From DASQUP01 sp035641235 (GTDB lineage Bacteria; Actinomycetota; CADDZG01; WHSQ01), in assembly GCA_035641235.1 (NCBI GenBank), contig DASQUP010000045.1, positions 1 to 39,518 of the forward strand: DNA of 39,518 nucleotides, read 5' to 3'. Under the pieces are notes generated by a model. The model searched no databases. It saw only the letters and a list, made by a program, of their open reading frames with translations, and had not been told where the DNA came from. The translations under genes were made by a program, and so were the position numbers. Of the stretch, positions 8,396 through 15,575 are shown in pieces (within the stretch, counting starts at the first letter, position 1; every line of letters begins with the position of its first letter).

Positions 8396-9126
8396 GGCAA
8401 CTCCTCATAGGTCCAGGTCTGCGTGGCGAGATCCCAAGTTGCGTCGATTCGAAACCCAACCTCCAGCAGCAGGGGGCATAGGCGCGCGAGGTAGGCGGCT
8501 CGCAATTCCTCGCTGTTCTTCTCGAGAAGACCGTCTCGCACCAAGGTCTCCACACCCGGCTCACCCGGAGGGCCGAACCAACACAAGGTTTCTGGCAGCA
8601 ACCGGTCGATCTGGACTGCGAGCTGAGAATGGCCCTCTGGAACGCGAGCCAGCTCGCGGACGCGGCCCTCCGCAAACTGCATATGGAAACGCTCCTCAGC
8701 AGGAATCCTTGCGATTCGTCGAGCGAGTTTCTCGTATGAGGATTCCTTAAGGGACTCCACGAGAGTGAGCATTGCGCTATCAATGAGAAGGAGACCGGAA
8801 ACCATCTGCGACCACGTCGACGGGGCTGTTTCGAGAAAGCTCACGCAGTAGAGCCGCTCCCTGCTCTCACCCTTGTTCTCAAGCGGTGTCGGCGCGCCCG
8901 CCCATGCGAGCTCTTCTAAAAGCGGATAGATGGCCCGGCAGTGCCCAAGCTCCTCCTGAGCAATAGCCGCACATCCCACGGAGTTCTCCAGTGAAGGAGC
9001 CCCGACGGCCCATTCGGATAGTGCGCGCCCGAGGTGATACTTATTGTCCGCCAGGACGGCTATGAGATTGATGATCCCCTTGAGGGCTAGGTCGTTATCC
9101 CAGTTGTGCTGCGTCCGTTGGCTCAC
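8335..9126 (-). CDS. paaC: Phenylacetyl-CoA epoxidase subunit PaaC-like protein
   Basis: This 263-residue ferritin-like protein is of the PaaC family, the structural partner of the catalytic PaaA in the di-iron multicomponent monooxygenase that epoxidises aryl-CoA. Typical PaaC features are LADNKYHLGRALSEWAVGAPSLE near residues 25-47 and PAEERFHMQFAEGRV near residue 150. The helix where E. coli PaaC has a degenerate metal site reads QEELGH at 57-62, so Glu and His are both present. The GTG start at 9126 is chosen for GGAAGGGAAG just upstream and because it starts directly before the first conserved helix. It overlaps the PaaB2-like gene by 32 nt and the zinc-ribbon gene. Substrate need not be phenylacetyl-CoA. 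Confidence 0.87.
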   Translation of the reverse strand: MSQRTQHNWDNDLALKGIINLIAVLADNKYHLGRALSEWAVGAPSLENSVGCAAIAQEELGHCRAIYPLLEELAWAGAPTPLENKGESRERLYCVSFLETAPSTWSQMVSGLLLIDSAMLTLVESLKESSYEKLARRIARIPAEERFHMQFAEGRVRELARVPEGHSQLAVQIDRLLPETLCWFGPPGEPGVETLVRDGLLEKNSEELRAAYLARLCPLLLEVGFRIDATWDLATQTWTYEELPWERWNPLQRRLETGVTTPR

Positions 9127-9319
9127 TGCGCTTCCCTTCCGGTTCTCCCAGGACCCACCGGATCGCACTCTCCGGCACGAGCACCATTTCCACCCAATCG
9201 CGACCGTACGTTTCCACGGCCGTCCCAGAGGCCTCGGAGTCCTCGGCGGCCTCAACCACCCCCTCTTGCCGGAGCGGCTCTGCATACTCGCGCCGCCCGA
9301 AGACCATCCACCGCATCAT
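9095..9319 (-). CDS. Second PaaB-like small subunit
   Basis: This roughly 74-residue protein aligns by eye with PaaB over WMVFGRREYAEPLRQEGVVEAAEDSEA and TYGRDWVEMVLVPESAIRWV, matching the E. coli PaaB pattern YEVFVRSKQG-LSHRHVGSLHAAD and IWVVKASEI. The tail (LGEPEGKRSEPTDAAQLG) is charged and variable. The ATG at 9319 (a GTG at 9322 and ATG at 9316 are alternatives) follows GAGG. It lies 10 bp after the first PaaB-like gene and overlaps paaC, which argues for translational coupling. PaaB bridges the PaaA-PaaC core in the known complex, so two different PaaB-like chains could give a heteromeric bridge. The call rests on pattern similarity and context. Confidence 0.68.
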   Translation of the reverse strand: MMRWMVFGRREYAEPLRQEGVVEAAEDSEASGTAVETYGRDWVEMVLVPESAIRWVLGEPEGKRSEPTDAAQLG

Positions 9320-9329
9320 CACAGTAGCC

Positions 9330-9536
9330 TCACGCAGGCCTCACGATTGACTTCAACTTTGAACGAGGCACCACGAACAAAGCCTTCCATTTGAATTCGT
9401 CGTAGAGGGTGACCGCGAAGACCCCAGCATCCTTGGAGCTGGCAGCACGCACACTGCCGATGTGGCGAATAGGTTCGCCATCCTCGTGACGTGCGAATAC
9501 CTCAAAGAAGGGCGACTCGTCCAGGATTCGCTTCAT
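9330..9536 (-). CDS. paaB: Phenylacetyl-CoA epoxidase subunit PaaB-like protein
   Basis: This 68-residue protein reads SPFFEVFARHEDGEPIRHIGSVRAASSKDAGVFAVTLYDEFKWKALFVVPRSKL, matching PaaB's YEVFxR...HVGSLHAAxxxxAxxxAxxxYxR-----xWVVxxS core. It is shorter than the roughly 95-residue E. coli PaaB, mostly lacking the C-terminal extension. PaaB carries no cofactor and joins PaaAC units. The ATG at 9536 lies one base after the paaD-like TAG stop, and the second PaaB-like gene follows after 10 bp. The family assignment is well supported by context and pattern. Confidence 0.83.
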   Translation of the reverse strand: MKRILDESPFFEVFARHEDGEPIRHIGSVRAASSKDAGVFAVTLYDEFKWKALFVVPRSKLKSIVRPA

Positions 9537-9866
9537 CTACTGGATCCCCAACGTCCGAAGCTTAGTGAGCCCCTTGTGGGAGATGTCGGAGCGGGTCCAC
9601 GGCTCGTAGGTTTCTTCGATCCTCACTTCCGACACGCCGTCGATGTCGAGGAGGCATTTCTCGATGTCTTCCTGGATGATCTCCGTACAAGGACAACCCA
9701 TCGACGTGTAGGTGAGCTTCACGCTAACGACCGAATCCTTTATCTCCACACCCCTTATGAGACCCATGTCGATGACGCTGATCGGAAACTCAGGGTCGAG
9801 AACTCCATCGAGCGCGGTAAGAACGATTTCCTTAGAAGGAATTGGGGCTGGGGAGGCTGTTGTCAT
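9537..9866 (-). CDS. paaD: PaaD N-terminal domain protein (DUF59/MIP18 family)
   Basis: This 109-residue MIP18/DUF59 domain has the motifs LDGVLDPEFPISVIDMGLIRGVEI near residues 18-41 and TYTSMGCPCTEIIQEDIE with the conserved Cys pair. PaaD is thought to help iron-sulfur or di-iron centre assembly in the epoxidase. Unlike classical PaaD it ends after the DUF59 domain, and the zinc-ribbon tail is a separate gene at 8195-8395. The ATG at 9866 overlaps the paaA stop (ATGA); the longer upstream frame is a shadow of paaA. DUF59 proteins also serve general Fe-S maturation, but position inside the operon favours the oxygenase. Confidence 0.87.
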   Translation of the reverse strand: MTTASPAPIPSKEIVLTALDGVLDPEFPISVIDMGLIRGVEIKDSVVSVKLTYTSMGCPCTEIIQEDIEKCLLDIDGVSEVRIEETYEPWTRSDISHKGLTKLRTLGIQ

Positions 9867-10804
9867 GAGAGCAGGTGCTCTCCGTTCTTGTAGGCCCGCT
9901 GGATCTGGCCGACCAGTTCTTCGTTGGCCGGGCCGCGCCGTCTCCAGCGCTGGAGCACCTCTTCCCAAGTGATCTCACCCCGGTCGTAGTCCCACTCCTT
10001 GACGTCCTCCTCGAAAGCCATTGGGAATGGGCAATCGATTACGTACGTGTCACTTGCTTCGTCATGGTGTGCAGGGACGCGCAATCCGAGGCCCTCGCAC
10101 AACGGGACGGCACTTCGCATCCACTCCTGACGGAGTTCGTCGTTGGTCATGCCCTTCATGCCGTACTCGATTTGCTCCGAGTGCATCTTTAGCTCGTCCG
10201 GCAGACCGAACCACTCGAGGGTAAGCACGAACATCCAGTCGACGGCCCGCTGAACCTCGGCGCGCTTGTCCTCATCGCGCACCAAGATGTTCATCCAGCG
10301 CTCGCCGTGTCGCAGGTGAAAATTCTCCTCTCTGTCCACCTTCACGAGCGCCCGCTTCCATGGCCCATAGCTCGAGTTCCGGTAAATATCGCTCAGGAGG
10401 ACGAATCCAGCACGGTCATAGAACGCGTTCGCGACGATGAGCTCAACCCAGGTCTCCAGCGGCACGTCGAAGGCATAGGGATGCTTGAACTTCTTGGGAT
10501 CCCTGTCGTAGACGAGCGAGTGCGTGTCGACACCCAGGTCGTTGAGCAGCCGATAGGCGATGTGGGCGTGTCCGAGTTCGTCCTGAATGATGCCTACCGC
10601 AGAGATGTAGGAGTTGATCTTGGGCGCATCCCGCGCCGCCCGGAGGTAGGCGGGAGCGCTGATCAGCTCGGTGTCCCCAGAGACGATGAGGGTGCGCTTG
10701 AGCCCCTCGATGTAGCGCTCGAGGTCGACCCCAGCGTGATCCAGCCCCTCGATTAGTTTGCCGGCGCGGATCCTCTCCAGCAAGGTTGAGTCGTTTGGTG
10801 CCAC
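9863..10804 (-). CDS. paaA: Ring-epoxidase catalytic subunit PaaA-like (di-iron)
   Basis: This 313-residue ferritin-like protein would be the catalytic subunit of a PaaABC-type aryl-CoA 1,2-epoxidase. Candidate di-iron ligands are in IIQDELGHAHIAYR (Glu76, His79), in helices with Glu121 and Asp130, and in VDREENFHLRHGERW (Glu160, His163). The size is close to E. coli PaaA. The GTG start at 10804 has GGGGG upstream. It is the first gene of the operon paaA-paaD-paaB-paaB2-paaC-zinc ribbon-paaY, with the TetR-type operator centred 44 bp upstream. No PaaE reductase is in the window. The substrate is unknown: the nearby ligase is of the benzoate-CoA type, so an aryl-CoA other than phenylacetyl-CoA is possible. 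Confidence 0.88.
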   Translation of the reverse strand: MAPNDSTLLERIRAGKLIEGLDHAGVDLERYIEGLKRTLIVSGDTELISAPAYLRAARDAPKINSYISAVGIIQDELGHAHIAYRLLNDLGVDTHSLVYDRDPKKFKHPYAFDVPLETWVELIVANAFYDRAGFVLLSDIYRNSSYGPWKRALVKVDREENFHLRHGERWMNILVRDEDKRAEVQRAVDWMFVLTLEWFGLPDELKMHSEQIEYGMKGMTNDELRQEWMRSAVPLCEGLGLRVPAHHDEASDTYVIDCPFPMAFEEDVKEWDYDRGEITWEEVLQRWRRRGPANEELVGQIQRAYKNGEHLLS

Positions 10805-10840
10805 GAGACCCCCAATGTGCTGTAACCGGGCCCGATCTTA

Positions 10841-10856
10841 GACTGTCCGGTCAGTC
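10841..10856. promoter_or_regulatory. TetR-type operator upstream of the paa-like operon
   Basis: GACTGTCCGGTCAGTC is palindromic except for one pair and shares its arms with the operators at 4452-4471 and 15534-15549. It lies in the 89-bp gap between the importer operon and paaA, 37 bp before the paaA start, where a repressor would block initiation. Confidence 0.8.
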
Positions 10857-10893
10857 AGATCAAATAGCGTGCCACTCACCGCCCAGGTGGGGC

Positions 10894-11940
10894 TCACGAC
10901 GACCGGGTGCGCCACCGGCCGGCCCGGCGGAGGAGGGGTCGAAGGAAGTCGACCACTGCCGGAACCGCGCCGCGCTTGAATCCAAGAAAGAGCCCAATGA
11001 TCAAGAAGCCATAGAAGACCGTGCGCAACTGTCCGAAATCGATCAGGAGTTCGTCGAGGACGGCGAAAACGACCGTCCCCACAACGGGTCCAAAGAGCGT
11101 TCCGAGCCCCCCGAAGGCGAGCATTACGAGGACCCGGACGTCGACGTGCCCGAACGCGAAGGTCGAGGGGCCGATGAAACCATCACTGAAGGCGTAGACC
11201 GCTCCCGCGAGCCCCAACATCGCGGACCCGATCAGTCCTGCGTAGATGCGATAGCGCGCCACGCTGACTCCCGTTAGCTCGGCGGCGAGTTCGTTGTCGC
11301 GCAACGCCCGGAAAGCCCACCCGACATGCGATCGTTGGAGCATCCGGAAGACGATGAGGAAAACAACGATCAATCCAACGAACAGGTAGTAAGCGCTGAC
11401 ACGATCTCGCAGGAAGGTGCCCGATCCGGTGGACACGATGAAACCCGTCTCTCCTCCCGTCAACTCTCTCTGACCTAAAAGGAGGTTGTGAAACGAGAGG
11501 GAAAAGGCAAGCGTCACGATCCCTGTGAAGATCACATCCAGCGAACGCCGAACTGCGACCCAGCTAAGAAGGCCACCAAGCGCGGATGCAATCGCAGTTG
11601 CTAGCACCAACGCAACACCCATGGGAAGCTCGACCTTGTCGGAAAAGATTGCCGCTGCATAGCCTCCCGTTCCCGCGAGCGCCCCAACGCACAGGAACAG
11701 CTGATTGGTGCTTCCAAAGATCAGGTTGAAACCGACGGCGTAAGCGCCAAAAACGAGGGCATCGATGGCTAGCCCCATCATGAGACGAGAGTCACCCAGC
11801 CAGAGGGGCACTGCGGAGAGAAGTGCGGCCGCAAGTGCAATCGGCCAGAAGGCACTCATCACCGACGTTGGAGGTTGGGTGCTTACTCCCAGAGGAGCGC
11901 CGTGGGATTCCTCGGCGACGGCGTCGGACTCGACTTTCAA
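10894..11940 (-). CDS. livM: ABC importer permease, LivM family
   Basis: This roughly 348-residue polytopic inner-membrane permease of the branched-chain amino-acid (HAAT) family has LivM motifs. They include YAVGFNLIFGSTNQLFL near the N-terminus and ALRDNELAAELTGVSVARYRIYAGLIGSAMLGLAGAVYAF, the EAA-like loop that contacts the ATPases. GGLGTLFGPVVGTVVFAVLDE lies near the C-terminus. The TTG at 11940 is placed just after the livH stop with GGGAGG 4 nt upstream. A further TTG 12 nt upstream and an ATG at 11859 are alternatives. It is the last gene of the importer operon. LivM-type systems also import aromatic acids, which suits this island. The substrate is inferred. Confidence 0.88.
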   Translation of the reverse strand: MKVESDAVAEESHGAPLGVSTQPPTSVMSAFWPIALAAALLSAVPLWLGDSRLMMGLAIDALVFGAYAVGFNLIFGSTNQLFLCVGALAGTGGYAAAIFSDKVELPMGVALVLATAIASALGGLLSWVAVRRSLDVIFTGIVTLAFSLSFHNLLLGQRELTGGETGFIVSTGSGTFLRDRVSAYYLFVGLIVVFLIVFRMLQRSHVGWAFRALRDNELAAELTGVSVARYRIYAGLIGSAMLGLAGAVYAFSDGFIGPSTFAFGHVDVRVLVMLAFGGLGTLFGPVVGTVVFAVLDELLIDFGQLRTVFYGFLIIGLFLGFKRGAVPAVVDFLRPLLRRAGRWRTRSS

Positions 11941-11941
11941 C

Positions 11942-12793
11942 CTACCTCCCAATCAGGCCTCGTGGCCGCACGAGGATGGTAAGAGCCGCTGCCGCCAGAA
12001 GCACGATCGTCGTTATGTACTGCCCGATGTACGACGCGCTCGCTGTGCTGACGATCCCAAGGAGCACGCCGGCAAGGAACGCTCCCGCCACACTCCCGAG
12101 GCCCCCAACCACCGCAACGATCAGGGCCAAAATGGTGAAGTCGAATCCGGCCGTAACCGTAACCGGGGAAGTCATCGAGCGAGTCACCGCAACCAATCCC
12201 GCCATCGCACCGCTGAGCGCGAAGATGAAGGTCCTAATCGCGGCAGGATTAATACCGACGAGCCGAGCTCCGATTTCGTCCTGGATTACGGACCGAGTGG
12301 CACGTCCCAGCGTGGTGGCACGCAGGAAGACAAAGAGGGCCGCGCCCACAGCGAGCGAGATCCCCGACGCCCACAGGCTGCCCATCCGCATCCGTACGCC
12401 AAGGATCGGCACCGCATCACCGCCGATGGCCAGGCGCAGAGCTCCCAACGGATAGCGCCATTGCAGCAATCCATCCAGAACGAAGGCCACCCCAAGAGTG
12501 AGGAGAAGGCCGAGGAGTATGCGGTGTTCTCCGGCCTGCTTGTACACGGGCTGCATAAGAGTCCGATCGAGGATGACGCCGCCGGCCGCAGCCGCAAGGA
12601 GGCCGGCGCCTGCCGCCGGCATTGCGGGCCAGCCGGCTCCGAGCGCAACCGCCACGGTCATCGCCGCCAACACGGCCGCCTGACCGTACGAGATGTTGAT
12701 GATCCCGCCCAGGCCGTATATGAGAGTCATGCCGGCCCCCAGAACACCAAACTGTAGGCCCAGAACAATTCCGTCGAGGACGATCGCGGTCAT
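11942..12793 (-). CDS. livH: ABC importer permease, LivH family
   Basis: This 283-residue permease has the LivH N-terminal core GLQFGVLGAGMTLIYGLGGIINISYGQAAVLAAM. The cytoplasmic coupling loop is TLGRATRSVIQDEIGARLVGINPAAIRTFIFALSGAMAGLVAV, and the C-terminus has GGLGSVAGAFLAGVLLGIV. About eight hydrophobic segments are visible. Its ATG overlaps the livF stop (ATGA at 12790-12793). It pairs with LivM to form the translocation path. Confidence 0.9.
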   Translation of the reverse strand: MTAIVLDGIVLGLQFGVLGAGMTLIYGLGGIINISYGQAAVLAAMTVAVALGAGWPAMPAAGAGLLAAAAGGVILDRTLMQPVYKQAGEHRILLGLLLTLGVAFVLDGLLQWRYPLGALRLAIGGDAVPILGVRMRMGSLWASGISLAVGAALFVFLRATTLGRATRSVIQDEIGARLVGINPAAIRTFIFALSGAMAGLVAVTRSMTSPVTVTAGFDFTILALIVAVVGGLGSVAGAFLAGVLLGIVSTASASYIGQYITTIVLLAAAALTILVRPRGLIGR

Positions 12794-13491
12794 GCAACAC
12801 CCAAGTAAGCACGGCGAACCTCGGCGTTTCGCTCCAGCTCTTCGGACGAGCCTTCGAGTCGGATGCGGCCGTTCTCAAGCACGTAGCCACGGTCGGCAAG
12901 AGAAAGAGCCAAGGGGACCTGCTGTTCGGCGAGCAGCAGTGCCATGCCGGTTTCCTTTAGCGCCTCGAGCGCCTCGTACGCCTTCTGAGCAACCTTTGGC
13001 GCAAGACCCGTAGTGGGCTCGTCGAGCATGATGCAGCGCGGACGCGACATCAGTGCCCTCCCCACTGCGAGCATCTGTTGTTCACCACCGCTGAGGCTCC
13101 CTGCCATTTGGTTCTGCCGTTCTTCGAGGCGGGGAAACAGGTCGAAGACCAGCTCGAGAACGGACGGATCGGGTCGTGACGGGTAGGCACCGAGCGTGAG
13201 GTTCTCGCGCACGCCCATGTGCGGAAAGAGATGTCGCTCCGCCGGAACGTAACCCAGTCCCGCCCTGGCTATGAGGTGGGTCGGACGGCCGGTGATGTCC
13301 CTACCGTCCAAGGCCACACGTCCGTGGGATACGGGCAGTAGGCCGCACACCGCTCGGAACAGAGTGCTCTTCCCGGAGCCGTTGGACCCGATTACGGCTA
13401 CGGCCTCACCCGCACTGATCTGCACGTTTATTCCCTCAACGACGTTCTCTCCGAGGTATCCGGCCGCAACGTCGGACACCTCAAGCATCAT
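12790..13491 (-). CDS. livF: ABC importer ATPase, LivF family
   Basis: This 233-residue ATP-binding subunit has Walker A GSNGSGKST at residues 36-44, signature SLSGGEQQMLAVGRALMSRP, Walker B CIMLDEPTTGLAP, and the LivF-type C-terminus YVLENGRIRLEGSSEEL...AYLG. In the H-loop position it has Gln (LLAEQQVPLAL), usual for LivF. It overlaps livG by 11 bp and livH by 4 bp. Confidence 0.92.
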   Translation of the reverse strand: MMLEVSDVAAGYLGENVVEGINVQISAGEAVAVIGSNGSGKSTLFRAVCGLLPVSHGRVALDGRDITGRPTHLIARAGLGYVPAERHLFPHMGVRENLTLGAYPSRPDPSVLELVFDLFPRLEERQNQMAGSLSGGEQQMLAVGRALMSRPRCIMLDEPTTGLAPKVAQKAYEALEALKETGMALLLAEQQVPLALSLADRGYVLENGRIRLEGSSEELERNAEVRRAYLGVA

Positions 13492-14218
13492 GGCCCTCGC
13501 CGAGATAGGCGTCGATCACGTCCGGGTTGCGCATGATGACTTCTGGTTCCCCGTCTGCCAGCTTCTTGCCGAAGTCAAGAACAATCACCCGCTCGGCCAG
13601 GCTCATGACCGCCTTCATCACGTGCTCCACCCAAATAACCGTTACGCCGAGAGTGTCGCGCGCGGTTCTCACGATCTGGATGGACGCGGCCAACTCCGTA
13701 TCGTTGAGGCCGGCCATCACCTCATCGATAAGCAGGACACGCGGACGACCGGCCAGCGCGTTCGCCATCCCAAGAAACCTCTGTTCATGCAGATTGAGGT
13801 TTCCGACCGGTTCATCCGCCCGATCCAGTAAGCCAACAAAAGATAGAGCCTCCTCCGCGCGCCGGGTCGCATCGCGTGCGGCTACCACTCCGTGGCCGGC
13901 ACCGAACATCGCCCCCAATACGACGTTTTCCATCGTCGACATAGAGCCGAAGGTAAGGGGCGTCTGCATCACCATTGCAATGCCCATCCGGCGAATCTGA
14001 TGGGGAGCGAGCCCCTCGATTTTTCCTCCCGCCAGGGTCACGCTCCCCGCAGAGGGAGGATCGATACCCCCGATTGCCTTGAGCAAGGTACTTTTGCCGG
14101 CGCCGTTGGGGCCGACGACGGCCAAGATCTCGCCCTCATCGACCCCGAATGTGACGCCGTCAACCGCGGCGAGACTATCGAAGCGCTTCTCCACCGCCTC
14201 GACTGCGAGCAGTGCCAT
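13481..14218 (-). CDS. livG: ABC importer ATPase, LivG family
   Basis: This 245-residue ATPase has Walker A GPNGAGKST near residue 36, Walker B VLLIDEVMAGLN and switch His in VIWVEHVMKAV. The signature helix reads LNLHEQRFLGMANALAG where LivG proteins usually carry LSYGEQR or LSFGEQR. The Ser-Gly of the signature loop is thus replaced by Leu-His. It starts 9 bp after the binding-protein gene. The pair LivF/LivG may hydrolyse ATP at only one canonical site. Confidence 0.9.
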   Translation of the reverse strand: MALLAVEAVEKRFDSLAAVDGVTFGVDEGEILAVVGPNGAGKSTLLKAIGGIDPPSAGSVTLAGGKIEGLAPHQIRRMGIAMVMQTPLTFGSMSTMENVVLGAMFGAGHGVVAARDATRRAEEALSFVGLLDRADEPVGNLNLHEQRFLGMANALAGRPRVLLIDEVMAGLNDTELAASIQIVRTARDTLGVTVIWVEHVMKAVMSLAERVIVLDFGKKLADGEPEVIMRNPDVIDAYLGEGHDA

Positions 14219-14227
14219 GCGGCCGTT

Positions 14228-15451
14228 CTACGGCTGGAACGGTTCGAGTGGGTCCGAGACCAGCAGCCTCTCCGGGTACCACTCGCCGGCCTCGTTCAAG
14301 CCTTCGGGTGCCGGGCCCGCGCTCAGTAGATCGAACGCGATCTGCGCGTTGGCCAGCTCCCCCCATTCTGTCCAAGCCATCTCGAAAGAATAGCCCGGCA
14401 GGTCGAACGTGTTGGCGTGGAGGTACTCGCCGATGGCGACAGTGTCGTCCCCGGCTTCGCCGGCAGCTTCGGCCACCATCGTTACGATCCCGTACCCAGC
14501 GACTGCGTCGTCCTCCAAGAAGACACCGTCATCGGAAAACTCTACGAACCGTCGGGCGAGATCCTGGTAGTCATCGCTTTGGTAGTCCGCACAACCGAAG
14601 TCGGCGTAGCGGTCAATGGCTGCCTCCCCCGCGCCGCCCGCGACGAGGGACTGTGGAGAGTACGCGCCGGTGATCGGCACGTCGAACCCCAGATCAGCAG
14701 ATTGGACTGTGATTGGTCCCGAGCCCGGTGGGTGGCCGGTGGCCACGATCATCTCCGGATCAAGGCGGTCGAGAGCACGCAGATATGTCGTGAAATCGGT
14801 TTCGTCGACCGGCGCGACTTCAATCTGTAGCTCGATTTCCGGCGCTTCGGCGAAGGCATCCTCCATCGCGGCCTTGATTGCCTGGCCCCAAGCGTAGTCG
14901 GCGATGATCGCGCCCACCCGGGAAAGACCCTCGCTCTGGGCATACTGCACGATGGGCCCGGCGACCATGGGAGCGGCCGGCAGGCAAGTTCGGAATGTGT
15001 AACGGCTGTCGGCGGTCAAAATGTCGCCAGCTCCCGCCTTGATAAGGAACAGAGGGACCTGATTCTCCTCAGCGATTCGAGCAGTGGCAAGCCCAACATC
15101 GCTGGAGATAATTCCGCCGACCGCAACGACGCCTTCGCGCTCGATCAGACGCTCCAGCGCTTCCGCGCCCTCTTCAGGGTTGGACTGATCGTCCGCGACG
15201 ACAAGCTCGAGCGTGCGCCCGTCGACTCCGCCTTCGTCGTTCAGTTCATCTACGGCGAGTTGCATCCCATCGCGGACCTGAAGACCCCAGGGAGCGAAGT
15301 TGCCGGTCAGCGAGGTTAGGACGCCGATTTTGATCGGCTCGTCGGATGCTTCCTCAGTATCCGGCGCATCGTCGTCGTCGCCGCACGCCGCCAGCAGCAG
15401 GGCCGCCGCCACAAACACAGATAACAGCCCCGCCCTTGAACGCAGAATCAT
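14228..15451 (-). CDS. Lipoprotein substrate-binding protein of the ABC importer (Leu/Ile/Val-type fold)
   Basis: This 407-residue periplasmic-binding-fold lipoprotein has an N-terminal hydrophobic segment followed by lipobox LLAAC with Cys23, then an acidic linker DDDDAPDTEEASDE and the mature start IKIGVLTSLTGNFAPWGLQVRDGMQLAVDELNDEGGVDGR, typical of HAAT receptors. The ATG at 15451 is set by GGGAGGAG 5 nt upstream; the longer frame is not coding. It leads the operon SBP-livG-livF-livH-livM. Upstream lie a TetR-type operator (15534-15549) and a second palindrome (15502-15513). The ligand is likely the substrate of the adjacent CoA ligase and oxygenase, by inference. Confidence 0.9.
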   Translation of the reverse strand: MILRSRAGLLSVFVAAALLLAACGDDDDAPDTEEASDEPIKIGVLTSLTGNFAPWGLQVRDGMQLAVDELNDEGGVDGRTLELVVADDQSNPEEGAEALERLIEREGVVAVGGIISSDVGLATARIAEENQVPLFLIKAGAGDILTADSRYTFRTCLPAAPMVAGPIVQYAQSEGLSRVGAIIADYAWGQAIKAAMEDAFAEAPEIELQIEVAPVDETDFTTYLRALDRLDPEMIVATGHPPGSGPITVQSADLGFDVPITGAYSPQSLVAGGAGEAAIDRYADFGCADYQSDDYQDLARRFVEFSDDGVFLEDDAVAGYGIVTMVAEAAGEAGDDTVAIGEYLHANTFDLPGYSFEMAWTEWGELANAQIAFDLLSAGPAPEGLNEAGEWYPERLLVSDPLEPFQP

Positions 15452-15501
15452 CGTCTCCTCCCGTCTCTGCGGGTTCCCCCCGGACAATGAGACCGGCCAC
15501 C

Positions 15502-15513
15502 CCGACCGGTCGG
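15502..15513. promoter_or_regulatory. Perfect 12-bp palindrome with operator-like core
   Basis: CCGACCGGTCGG is a perfect palindrome sharing the GACCGGTC core of the TetR-type operators. Its centre is 34 bp from the centre of the 15534-15549 operator and 56 bp upstream of the binding-protein start. It may be a second, weaker site. Confidence 0.45.
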
Positions 15514-15533
15514 TTGCGCACAGCATAGCATTG

Positions 15534-15549
15534 GACTGACCAGTCAGTC
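15534..15549. promoter_or_regulatory. TetR-type operator upstream of the importer operon
   Basis: GACTGACCAGTCAGTC is palindromic apart from its central base pair and matches the operators at 4452-4471 and 10841-10856. It lies between the end of the crotonase gene and the binding-protein gene, so the importer has its own controlled promoter. Confidence 0.8.
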
Positions 15550-15575
15550 GAGACTCAGAACCGCACCGCCGATCA

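Noticed and set aside
8335..9285. The 316-codon version of PaaC starting at 9285.
   Set aside because: The first 53 codons are Arg/Pro/Trp-rich shadow of the PaaB2-like gene on another frame. The GTG at 9126 has a ribosome site and gives the normal family start.
10786..11277. A long plus-strand open frame over the LivM gene (163 codons).
   Set aside because: Its translation is an Arg/Glu/Asp-rich shadow of the polytopic LivM frame, as expected for high-G+C DNA. The minus-strand gene has clear membrane-protein motifs.
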